Shown in pieces: positions 58,601-64,000 of a stretch of 64,000 nucleotides of DNA (positions are counted from its first letter, which is position 1; each line of letters begins with the position of its first letter). This DNA comes from Typhlomys cinereus (taxonomy: Eukaryota; Chordata; Mammalia; Rodentia; Platacanthomyidae): assembly GCA_023101885.1 (NCBI GenBank), contig JALPQD010000622.1:599074-663073 (forward strand). Direction: 5' to 3'. The notes under the pieces are model-generated. The model did no database searches. It was not told the DNA's origin and saw nothing but the letters and a program-made list of their open reading frames with translations. Position numbers and translations under genes: made by a program.

Positions 58601-58927
58601 CCGGGGAAGGGTTGCCCATCAGAAAGACTTCAGGGCTCTTCAGGACTGAGTTACCGTCATACTTCCCACTGAAGAGTAAAGGCTTCTGCGAACCAAAACG
58701 TATGTCACAACATGACCTAAAGTGGCAGTGGAGAATTTCCAGAGAGCATCACCCTCCCCTCTCCTCATGGGGCTCTGCTCACTTCCCTGTGTGTGTGTGT
58801 CCTGCAGCTCTATAAAAACCTGTGGACCTCCATCCTGCAGCAGAGCGGCGTGCTGGAACGTGCGACCTGGTGGCCCAAGTTCACCACCAACAAGCCGGTG
58901 GTGAGCAGCCCGAAGTCCCGTCTGTAG
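34891..58927 (+). CDS. ACOX3: ACOX3, peroxisomal acyl-CoA oxidase 3 (pristanoyl), 17 coding exons
   Basis: Family knowledge: FAD-dependent peroxisomal oxidase that desaturates CoA esters of 2-methyl branched fatty acids such as pristanic acid to 2-enoyl-CoA, passing electrons to O2 and making H2O2. Coding segments: 34891-35034, 35347-35580, 35829-35903, 36261-36350, 38781-38924, 41736-41824, 44922-45018, 46313-46495, 47373-47495, 49673-49793, 50704-50826, 51093-51206, 52848-52963, 55213-55387, 56637-56704, 57280-57366, 58808-58927. All junctions are GT-AG and the sum is 2103 nt (700 aa plus stop), the length I recall for human ACOX3. N-terminal helical domain about 1-150, FAD-binding beta domain about 150-290, then helical domains to the end. 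Key features: RCQFG at 333-337, CGGHGY at 426-431, expected catalytic Glu451 in TYEGDNN, C-terminal SRL (PTS1). The ATG has A at -3 and G at +4. No disruption is seen. Confidence 0.96.
35347..35580 (+). CDS. ACOX3: ACOX3 coding exon, residues 49-126
   Basis: The acceptor is GCTTGCAG|CAAGCC and the donor GTGTTG|GTGAGT. Conserved strings are [33 protein letters not shown] and [17 protein letters not shown]-terminal alpha domain. Confidence 0.96.
35829..35903 (+). CDS. ACOX3: ACOX3 coding exon, residues 127-151
   Basis: A 75-nt phase-0 exon between TCTTTCAG|GTTTTTGG and ATGGAG|GTAAGG. Translation [20 protein letters not shown] and following residues match the family. Confidence 0.95.
36261..36350 (+). 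CDS. ACOX3: ACOX3 coding exon, residues 152-181 (FAD site)
   Basis: A 90-nt exon between AATATTTAG|ATTTTC and ACTGAG|GTAGGC. Encodes [20 protein letters not shown]. The ALTE-GS-GS motif is the acyl-CoA oxidase/dehydrogenase signature around the flavin and substrate. Confidence 0.96.
37618..37867 (-). repeat. tRNA-derived SINE, copy 3, with (GT)n tail
   Basis: Diverged copy. 'gggcactgtgtgtgcctgtg', 'gacttcgggaatcaccctga' and 'ggatctgaactccatgtctt' align with the other copies. The head is partly lost. Confidence 0.65.
38463..38535. repeat. CT-rich microsatellite
   Basis: Imperfect (CT)n and (TCTC)n tract, in the sense pyrimidine orientation, about 250 bp before the next ACOX3 exon. Confidence 0.85.
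38781..38924 (+). CDS. ACOX3: ACOX3 coding exon, residues 182-229
   Basis: The acceptor is CTCCCGCAG|GAATTC and the donor GTGCAG|GTAGGA. Contains [20 protein letters not shown] and [12 protein letters not shown], the beta-domain segment lying against FAD. Confidence 0.96.
39164..39268 (+). repeat. B1-like SINE
   Basis: 'ggtggcgcacacctgtgatc', 'cagcattcaagaggccgagg' and 'ctgtctcaagaaca' give a nearly full-length forward B1, with box A and box B recognisable. Confidence 0.85.
39618..40012 (-). repeat. URR1-like interspersed repeat, copy 5
   Basis: Nearly full-length, with 'ggttgctgataaatcaccat' at one end and 'aactgtcaaggtgacccc' at the other, and the conserved hairpin 'ccagaccagcatgtctgg'. 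Confidence 0.72.
41208..41614 (-). repeat. URR1-like interspersed repeat, copy 6
   Basis: Full-length copy, about 120 bp upstream of the next ACOX3 exon. The hairpin region is locally duplicated, with 'ccagaccagcatg' present twice at 41377-41406. Confidence 0.72.
41736..41824 (+). CDS. ACOX3: ACOX3 coding exon, residues 230-258
   Basis: The acceptor is TGTGCAG|ATTCGG and the donor AACGG|GTGAGT (codon 259 split 2/1). Contains [19 protein letters not shown] and [11 protein letters not shown], the classic oxidase signature after the beta domain. Confidence 0.96.
41825..44921. other. ACOX3 intron, 3.1 kb
   Basis: GC-rich, with no interspersed repeat I recognise and no further exon matching the family. 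Several open frames of 60-187 codons reflect base composition; none has a recognisable domain. Confidence 0.6.
44922..45018 (+). CDS. ACOX3: ACOX3 coding exon, residues 259-291
   Basis: The acceptor is CCACCCAG|ATTCGCC and the donor TTCAAG|GTACAG. Encodes [17 protein letters not shown] and [14 protein letters not shown], both strongly conserved. Confidence 0.96.
45019..46312. other. ACOX3 intron, 1.3 kb
   Basis: GC-rich intron without recognisable repeats or exons. Confidence 0.6.
46313..46495 (+). CDS. ACOX3: ACOX3 coding exon, residues 292-352
   Basis: The acceptor is CCCCATAG|GACGTG and the donor CTGCAG|GTACCG. Encodes [17 protein letters not shown] and [12 protein letters not shown]. 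The RxQFG motif (333-337) belongs to the acyl-CoA oxidase/dehydrogenase C-terminal helical domain. Confidence 0.96.
46940..47100. repeat. Degenerate (ATCC/GTCC)n microsatellite
   Basis: Scattered 'catccatcc', 'ctgtccatct' and 'atccacccatccatc' motifs, an old tetranucleotide repeat within an ACOX3 intron. Confidence 0.7.
47373..47495 (+). CDS. ACOX3: ACOX3 coding exon, residues 353-393
   Basis: The acceptor is TTCCCACAG|CAATGG and the donor AGGCAG|GTGAGG. Encodes [20 protein letters not shown] followed by [11 protein letters not shown]. Helical domain. Confidence 0.96.
48065..48395. repeat. Rodent interspersed repeat fragment
   Basis: 'cacctcaaagcccacccc' and 'gtgagtctgtgggggacaca' with 'ttaagctgtgaca' match the far end of the repeat type at 31070 and 28285 as I remember it. 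Diverged. Confidence 0.5.
48400..48700 (+). repeat. Diverged B2/B4-like SINE
   Basis: 'ttcagattcccagatcccat', 'atggttcagtggttgaagca' and 'ctccacacatacacacacgc' resemble a forward tRNA-derived rodent SINE with a CA-rich tail. A short A/T run sits inside. Confidence 0.5.
48940..49020. repeat. 40-bp direct duplication
   Basis: 'ctctcaggaggtgactgc' through 'ggcatcatgccaggcc' is present twice in tandem with one base difference in length. Confidence 0.85.
49229..49499 (-). repeat. tRNA-derived SINE, copy 4
   Basis: In minus sense the head is 'agggctagagagatgactca', followed by 'gcaggcagaaggacctgagt' and the TG-rich tail at about 49235-49290. Good match to copies 2 and 5. Confidence 0.75.
49507..49612. 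repeat. Short tandem array, unit about 38 bp, 3 copies
   Basis: 'ctccttcctccgtgactg' plus 'ggatgggcaccgt' repeated three times, ending about 60 bp before an ACOX3 exon. Confidence 0.85.
49673..49793 (+). CDS. ACOX3: ACOX3 coding exon, residues 394-433
   Basis: The acceptor is CTCCCACAG|GCAGAG and the donor CTGGCCA|GTAGGT (codon 434 split 1/2). Encodes [20 protein letters not shown] and [19 protein letters not shown] (426-431) is a family hallmark next to the active site. Confidence 0.96.
50135..50340. repeat. 24-bp minisatellite, ~8 copies (ACOX3 intron)
   Basis: Units of 'ggtgaggggctctcgg' plus 'gcctggct'. The length is a multiple of three, so it extends an open frame (GEGLSGLA repeats), which is not supported as coding. 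Each unit contains CTG|GTGAGG, a good 5' splice-site match. Confidence 0.93.
50704..50826 (+). CDS. ACOX3: ACOX3 coding exon, residues 434-474 (catalytic Glu)
   Basis: The acceptor is TTCCCGCAG|TGAATC and the donor CCGCAAG|GTGGGC. Encodes [20 protein letters not shown] and then [13 protein letters not shown]. Glu451 in TYEG corresponds, from family knowledge, to the catalytic base of acyl-CoA oxidases. Confidence 0.96.
50884..50985 (+). repeat. B1-like SINE fragment
   Basis: 'aaatcccagcactcaggagc', 'cagaggcaggacgatcctaa' and 'gtctcagaaaacagct' are a forward B1 lacking its first 15-20 bases. Confidence 0.7.
51093..51206 (+). CDS. ACOX3: ACOX3 coding exon, residues 475-512
   Basis: The acceptor is GTGCCGCAG|ATGGAG and the donor TCCGAAG|GTAGGC. 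Encodes [18 protein letters not shown] and [14 protein letters not shown]. Start of the C-terminal ACOX domain. Confidence 0.95.
51270..51560. repeat. Minisatellite, unit about 32 bp, ~10 copies (ACOX3 intron)
   Basis: Repeats of 'ggggctcaggctgggagcat' plus 'gggtgggaggca', with shorter copies at the left end. Purine- and G-rich on the sense strand. It begins about 65 bp after the exon donor. Confidence 0.93.
51561..52847. other. Rest of the ACOX3 intron after residue 512
   Basis: GC-rich DNA without recognisable interspersed repeats or exons. Confidence 0.55.
52848..52963 (+). CDS. ACOX3: ACOX3 coding exon, residues 513-551
   Basis: The acceptor is CCCTCTGAAG|CCCCCC and the donor AGCCAG|GTGCGT. 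Encodes [16 protein letters not shown] and [11 protein letters not shown]. The splice sites are fixed by the split codon with the preceding exon (G|CC, Ala513). Confidence 0.93.
53250..53660 (-). repeat. URR1-like interspersed repeat, copy 7
   Basis: Full-length copy in an ACOX3 intron, from 'ggttgctgataatgaccatc' to 'gtcaagttgacacctgtg'. Retains the hairpin 'ccagaccagcatgtctgg'. Confidence 0.72.
53661..55212. other. ACOX3 intron, GC-rich part
   Basis: No exon is recognised. A minus-strand frame of 380 codons (55368-54226) partly overlaps the next exon and has no family resemblance. A poly-C run is at about 54426-54437. Confidence 0.6.
55213..55387 (+). CDS. ACOX3: ACOX3 coding exon, residues 552-609
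   Basis: The acceptor is CTCTGCAG|GTGTAC and the donor TACCGAG|GTGAGG. Encodes [17 protein letters not shown] and [19 protein letters not shown], well conserved. The same frame remains open for another 1.1 kb into the intron. Confidence 0.96.
55408..55613. repeat. 45-bp minisatellite, ~4.5 copies (ACOX3 intron)
   Basis: Units of 'gagatcaggacccgctgt', 'gagaccctgcccagc' and 'cctccctccaca', starting about 20 bp after the exon donor. Each unit junction reads CCTCCCTCCACAG|AG, a good 3' splice-site match in ACOX3 sense. Confidence 0.95.
55614..56636. other. ACOX3 intron with retained open frame
   Basis: The frame of the preceding exon stays open to 56508. A small 23-24-bp repeat ('gggcacccgccgggcacggctga' type, four copies) lies at 56537-56614, just before the next acceptor. 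Confidence 0.6.
56637..56704 (+). CDS. ACOX3: ACOX3 coding exon, residues 610-632
   Basis: A small 68-nt exon. The acceptor is TGCTTGCAG|GTGGC and the donor GCGCAG|GTGAGG. Translation [20 protein letters not shown] matches the family; codon 610 is split G|GT with the preceding exon. Confidence 0.95.
57280..57366 (+). CDS. ACOX3: ACOX3 coding exon, residues 633-661
   Basis: An 87-nt phase-0 exon between CCCTAACAG|CTGAAA and GGTGAG|GTAAGT. Encodes [20 protein letters not shown] and SPIGKADGE, highly conserved. Confidence 0.96.
57367..58807. other. Last ACOX3 intron
   Basis: GC-rich intron of 1.4 kb with no recognised repeat or exon. A three-copy 11-bp 'cagctggcatc' repeat is near 57747-57777. 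Confidence 0.6.
58808..58927 (+). CDS. ACOX3: ACOX3 terminal coding exon with PTS1
   Basis: The acceptor is GTCCTGCAG|CTCTAT. Encodes [20 protein letters not shown] and ends KSRL with TAG at 58925-58927. The C-terminal SRL fits the PTS1 pattern (S/A/C, K/R/H, L/M) read by PEX5. Human ACOX3 ends in SKL as I recall, so this is a conservative K-to-R variant. Confidence 0.96.
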   Translation, partial: LYKNLWTSILQQSGVLERATWWPKFTTNKPVVSSPKSRL

Positions 58928-60293
58928 GCACAGACTGAGCCGGGCCCTGGGGGACACCACACACCACGCTTGTCCGTGGAGATGGCCGCACCTCACGCAG
59001 GCTCAGTCTGGGGTCATTGTGACCTGCCAGGTCCTCCCATGGGACTTGGCTTTTGGTCACTAGAGATTTGTGCACTCTCTGTGCAGACGGAACTGGGGCT
59101 GACTGCCCATGACGCGGCTCTACTCAGGTCCGAGTTCAGGAAAAATCACGTTGACACCATCACCACCGACTGTAACGTAGCCCCCCTTTTCCCGGTGCGC
59201 TAGGGGCATCAGAATGACCAAATTTGAAGAGTTTTAAGGGAAAAAGGTTTTATTACTTCCCTTGGTGGAACCGGAGGTTTTCAGTGAGGAAGTACCACAC
59301 AGAAGTGCAGGGGAAGGGTATCTATCTGCCCACACCCACCCTCCCGCCACCCCACCCCCCCGCCGAGCCAGCGCGGGGCACGAGGGCCACCACCCACCCA
59401 CCACCCACCGTCTCCCACTGCTGGTGCTGCCGTGTGGAGGTTTTGTTCCTGTAGCACCTGCACCCAGCACTGTGCCCCCCAGCATCCTGCTCCAAGTCCA
59501 CCCTGCCCTGAGCGCTGGCCACCATGCTTCTGAAGCGCACGGGTCTGTGGTGCCCGCCCCTTCCCCTGCCCGGGCAAAGGCTTCCAGACCCTTGGCCTGT
59601 CTGAGGGGTCTGTCCTGAGCCCGAGGAGCTTGCTCCCCAGCCAGCCACGCCATGGGGCTTCCAGCCCAGAATGTGGGTGAGCTGGGGTCCCTTAGGTTTC
59701 CCCCGGGTGCCCTGGGATATAGTGGCTGTGTTCATGGACAAGGTCCCTGTCCTGCCTGGGTCTGTGGCTTTTCCAACAAGGACGACTAAATCCCACGCCG
59801 CCTGTCACCTCTCTGTCCAACCAGGGCCGTTGTTTTCATGTCCTCGGCCCACCACACGCCCTGGAGGGCCTCAGCCTGCCTGCCTTGTTGCTTGGATCTT
59901 AATCACCCCGTTCTTAAGGAGAAGCTGACCCCCAGTTAAGACTGCTGGGGTCAGGACGGTCGCATCAGGAATACTCAGCTTGGGGGGCTCAGGCCCAGAC
60001 AGCCGGCTCCCACCCCAAGCTCTAGACACTGCCCCCCACATTGTTGCCCTCACGGCCGCTCGCTGGTGCCCTTGCCACAGGGCGGGGCAGGATGTTAACC
60101 CGTCCACAGGCATCATGGGCATCGCCCGTGCCTGCAGAGGGCACACTGCCTGGTCCTGAGGGAGGCTGGGTTGCAGAGAGGGGAACGGGATGAGGGGGAC
60201 GCGCCACTCTGTGAGTAGAGAGCGCTTTGTAGCGAAACATTTTAAACAGCACTAACGACTGAATGTCGTCTGACCATGAATGATTACAATAAA
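58928..60293 (+). other. ACOX3: ACOX3 3' untranslated region
   Basis: DNA from the stop codon to the first clear canonical polyadenylation signal. It includes a C/A-rich stretch (about 59330-59420). No coding continuation. The 3' end is inferred from the signal alone. Confidence 0.55.
60288..60293 (+). terminator. ACOX3: AATAAA polyadenylation signal, probable ACOX3 end
   Basis: 'ttacaataaaacacat' is the first AATAAA I find after the ACOX3 stop in sense orientation. Cleavage would be expected about 10-30 bases later. Confidence 0.6.
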
Positions 60294-60728
60294 ACACATA
60301 AATGAACCCGTTTTCCTCCATGTCTGCGTGGAAACTGCCGCTGCACTGGGTCACTTCGCCTGTGAGCACAGAGCCGCCCTGTGATTGCTGGCTCCCTCTG
60401 GAGAGACGCCAGACAGGGACGGCGAGCCGCTGTCCCCGCCTCCTCTCGGGCTGCATTCTCCGCATGTGGTTCCGTGGTGCCCCTGGTGCCACGTTCCGCA
60501 TCCTTGCGGAGGTGCTCGTGCACGGGCAGGCTCTGTCTTTGCGGCCGTCTTGTATATGCCCTAGAATGTGCAGTCTTTGAGGACATCTCCCGTCTAAAGG
60601 CGTGGTGTGGCCACTTCCCCAGCAGGCCATCTCGTACACCGGTTGCTTACAGCCGTCCATGCGCCCGCTTGTGCTCCCTCAGGCTTCACAGTTGTCCCTT
60701 GGCTAGGTAAGGCTCCCCTGGCCTGCAG

Positions 60729-61030
60729 GAGCTGTCCCGCCCGGGCCGTGGGCACCAGGCCCTGCGTGAGCTGTCCCGCCCGGGCCGTGGGCACCAGGCC
60801 CTGCGTGAGCTGTCCCGCCCTGGCCGTGGGCACCAGGCCCTGCGTGAGCTGTCCCGCCCGGGCCGTGGGCACCAGGCCCTGCGTGAGCTGTCCCGCCCGG
60901 GCCGTGGGCACCAGGCCCTGCGTGAGCTGTCCCGCCCTGGCCGTGGGCACCAGGCCCTGCGTGAGCTGTCCCGCCCGGGCCGTGGGCACCAGGTCCTGCG
61001 TGAGCTGTCCCGCCCTGGCCGTGGGCACCG
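60729..61030. repeat. 39-bp CpG-rich minisatellite, ~7.7 copies
   Basis: Units of 'gagctgtcccgcccgggcc' plus 'gtgggcaccaggccctgcgt', nearly identical; some copies have CCCTGG instead of CCCGGG. The period is a multiple of three, which produces long spurious frames on both strands. Confidence 0.96.
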
Positions 61031-61141
61031 TCCTGGGCTCCGACATCAGGAAGCTCCTCTGGTGTTTGCAGGAGTGTGTGCCTGTGTGAAGGGTAAACTG
61101 GAAGGACAGGCTTGGGGACAGCTGGACAACATCTCACCCGC

Positions 61142-61295
61142 CACAGGGTGTGTGAGTGTGGGGTAAGTGTGCGAGGTGAGTGTGTGGGGTGAGTGTGCAA
61201 GGTGTGTGGGGTGAGTGTGCGGGGTGTATGGGAGGTGAATGCAGGGAGTGTGTGTGTGAGGTGAGTGTGCGGGGTGTATGGGAGGTGAGTGTGGG
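61142..61295. repeat. G/T-rich degenerate tandem repeat
   Basis: Irregular copies of 'ggtgagtgtgcggggtgtat' and 'gggaggtgag'. Confidence 0.8.
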
Positions 61296-64000
61296 GTGAA
61301 AGGCAGTGGGCTCGGAAGGGCTGCGTCTAAGTCAGAGGCGCCCATGTGAGCATCAGAGACAGCCCGGACTTCAGCCTGGACTGCAGCCTCGTCAAGAAAG
61401 CACCAGCCCCCCCCATCCCTGCACCAGCCCCCCACATCCCTGCGGGGCAGGGGTCCTGCTTCCTCCGTGCACAGTGGCCTCGCAGGCCTCTTAGCCGGCC
61501 ACCCCTTCCTCCTACCAGAGCCCCGCTCTGGCCAGAGGCCGCTCTGGGACTTGTCCTGGCTTGAATCTCCTTTTTCCCCTTGCCGGGTCCCTGGCTCAGC
61601 AATGGGGACCTGTCCCAGGGGCTTCTGATGCATCCTTAAGGCCGACTTTGCGCTGGGGTGGCTGCTGTCTGCAGGCGTCAGCCATGTCGCCTCTCTGGCC
61701 TGGGGCTGAAGCTGGAGGGTACGGGAGCGCATCAGCATGACGAGCAAAGGAAGCCCCAGGGGACAGGCCCGAGGCCTTCCTGACAGTCTGACGGCAGTTC
61801 TTAGCCAGAAGGTGGAGGTTACGGCGCTCGGAACAGCCCAGACCGTGAGACCCTTCCGCTCACAACAGGGCATTATTCTGAAATACCTGAACTCACCAGC
61901 TGCTTGGTGCCCAAGACCCCAAACCCACAGCCGCGTGTTCCCAGGGCCCTGTGCAGTGCAAGGCGGACACGCCCAGAAGACACCTGATGCAACCGGGCTG
62001 CCTTCCCGAGCCTTGGGGACCAGGGCCCCTGGTGCCGTGTTCTGCTGATGCTAGCTGCCCCTGAAAGCAAATCTGCCAGGCCCCCTCCTGGGGCCGCACC
62101 TCGCCGGGCCCCCTCCTTGGCAGCCACCTTTGGGCACAGCACCCTGGCGGCTGAAGGCCAGCAAGCAGGACAGGACTGACCGTACATGGGGAGCCTGGGG
62201 CAGGCGCCCGCAAAGGTGCCGCTTCTCCCTGGGCCGGGGGCGTCGCCTTGGCCTTGGTTGGAAACCTGGGTCACCCCATGTTATCCAGTGACTCCAGGAA
62301 GCCTGGGGTCCATTCTGGTTCTCTGTAGCCCCTCAGGACATTTTTCTCAGGCCCATGACTTAGATCTTCGATCTTAATTCTTTTTTAAAAAATTAATCTC
62401 TCTCTATCAAAGGGCACTGTGTGCGTCTATGGAGGTCACGAGTGACTTTAAGGCATCATCTTGGATTGCTTCTACCCTCTATTTTCTTTGCGCTGGAGTT
62501 TCCCTGGTTCGGTTTTCCAGCTTCAGCAGTACAGACCACCATCATTTCCTCCTGGAGTTTTACGTGGGGCCTGGGATCTGGGATCTGAACTCAGGACCTT
62601 CTGCTTGTGCGACAGAGGTTTAACCCCTGAGCCCTCTCTCCAGCCCCTTAGATCGTAATTCTAAATGTGCGGCATTGCAGGAGCCCAAGGGGCCTGTGGC
62701 CTCCAGGAGCACTCTGTGGCCCACTCCCGAACAAGTGCAAGGAAGATCCGACCTAGTGCCCACCCACCAGCCCCTCCCCTGCCTCCCCCTCCCCACACTT
62801 CCGGAAGCCCCTGGGGAGGCGACTCCCCTTCATTAGCTGAGGAGCTCAGAGGCTGAGCTGGAGCTGAGTGAAGCTTGATGGATTCACAAGCCCACGGGCC
62901 TGCTGAACGGATGGCGGTGTGGTGGAGACGCGGGACTGTCACCACGCTGGAGCCCCACTGCCTCCTCTCTGGCCTTCGCTGCGTACAACCTTAATTCCGT
63001 TTATAAACATTTACTGGATCTTTAATCTTTGATCCAGGACCAGGCTTAAGTAGAAATTCAGGGATATTTTTCTATGCTGCCACCCTTGAGGGTCCTACCC
63101 TACGGGTACGTTTCCTGCGGGCTGGAGGGGCAGGGCAAGGCAGGGGAGACCTTGGCTCGAACCCCATCTCAGGACCTTGGGTCCTTTCTACACTCCATTC
63201 CACTGTTTTGGTTAGGAGGCGTCCGCCCCCCATGGTCACAGGGACCTTTGAGACAGCAGGTCAGTCCTCAGCACTATTGGGCACAGGAAGTCCTTGCGGC
63301 CCCCTGAACTGAACCTGGGGCTGCTCTGAGAATGTATACCCCTTCCCACATTCTAGGAGCTGTTCTGGTGGTCTTAGGACCACTGACATTCCTGGACTGA
63401 GTCGAGAGGGAAGCAGTGGCCTGTGGCTGTGAGGCAGGAGAGCCCCCCAGGCTCTGGTGGCAGCTCATGGGAGGAGGCTGGCATGGCCCCCCCTCCCCCA
63501 AGCTCTTCTCCATGGATGTCCATGCCTGGCTCTGTCTCAGTCTCTCCTGTGCCCACCCCAGTGCTAAGTTACTATGACCATGGTGAGCCCAAGGTGGTTC
63601 TGGGAGGCTCCCACTGAGAGGCGTGGGGTCCTGGGCCCACCCCGCCCTGGAGCCCTGGTCCCCAGCTTTGTCTCTGGCAGAGCGTCCCCCACACCTGCCT
63701 TTAGTCACTTGCCTTCATCCCCGGACTAGCACCTCGACCCATCTCCCGCCTGCCCGCTCACTGCCCACAGCCCTGGCTTCAGCAGAGTTGACAGGACTTG
63801 AGCACCAGCAACGCTGGCTTGTCCCTTTCCCTGCCTACCTGTGGCCCATTCGCCAAGGGGACAGTTGACCGTCATGCATAGGATCCTCCGGCTGGTTTGC
63901 GGTCAGTCTCTGTGGGCCTGAAGCTTGCTAAGGTCACAGACCCCATCTGAGCATCTGTTGACTTCCAGCAAGTGGACATGCAGGGAAGAGGTGGGTGGAG
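61296..64000. other. ACOX3 downstream flank
   Basis: No gene recognised on either strand. In human the next gene on this side is HTRA3, lying tail to tail with ACOX3, but no HTRA3 coding exon is seen up to 64000. A reversed tRNA-derived SINE is at 62393-62646; the rest is GC-rich single-copy-looking DNA. Confidence 0.5.
62393..62646 (-). repeat. tRNA-derived SINE, copy 5
   Basis: In minus sense it starts 'ggggctggagagagggctca', then 'agaaggtcctgagttcagat' (box B region), and ends 'cacacagtgccctttgatag'. The clearest copy in the window. Confidence 0.8.

Noticed and set aside
60594..61200. Repetitive 150-165 codon frames on both strands
   Set aside because: Produced by the 39-bp array, a multiple of three without stops. 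No start context or family match.
61296..64000. Possible HTRA3 exons on the minus strand
   Set aside because: Expected from human gene order, but no trypsin-like or PDZ coding segment could be recognised, so none is claimed.

Overview
This is a stretch of mammalian nuclear DNA, most likely from a rodent outside the mouse/rat group. It contains two protein-coding genes split into many exons with GT-AG introns. It also carries rodent-type interspersed repeats (B1, ID and a B1-ID dimer, a tRNA-derived SINE ending in a reversed 'gggctggagaga' head, and URR1-like elements), two CpG islands and many minisatellites. The species cannot be fixed from the sequence alone.

The left third (1658-18834, minus strand) is a complete 11-exon coding set for TRMT44 (METTL19), the methyltransferase that makes 2'-O-methyluridine-44 in tRNA-Ser. 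The joined exons are a multiple of three (2082 nt, 693 codons plus stop). They carry the DLGCGNG SAM-binding motif and a C-terminal CCCH zinc finger. The right half (34877-60293, plus strand) is a complete coding set for ACOX3, the peroxisomal branched-chain (pristanoyl) acyl-CoA oxidase, in 17 coding exons (2103 nt, 700 codons plus stop). It ends in the peroxisomal targeting tripeptide SRL. The two genes are head to head, as in human 4p16.1.

Between the two start codons (18835-34890) are two CpG islands about 10 kb apart. One surrounds TRMT44 exon 1 (about 18360-19060). The other (about 28560-29200) probably holds the untranslated first exon of ACOX3. Each contains a perfect palindromic CRE, and the second overlaps it with a palindromic CLEAR/E-box. 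The AT-richer DNA between them has an old LTR-like element in minus orientation and several SINEs. A 2.1-kb minisatellite ends about 150 bp before the first coding exon of ACOX3.

The introns are unusually rich in minisatellites: more than fifteen arrays with units of roughly 11-54 bp. Several have units that, read in the host gene's sense, look like splice acceptors or donors. This is the most unusual pattern I see. I found no third protein-coding gene, no RNA gene beyond SINEs, no CRISPR array and nothing that looks like a new enzymatic or defence system.
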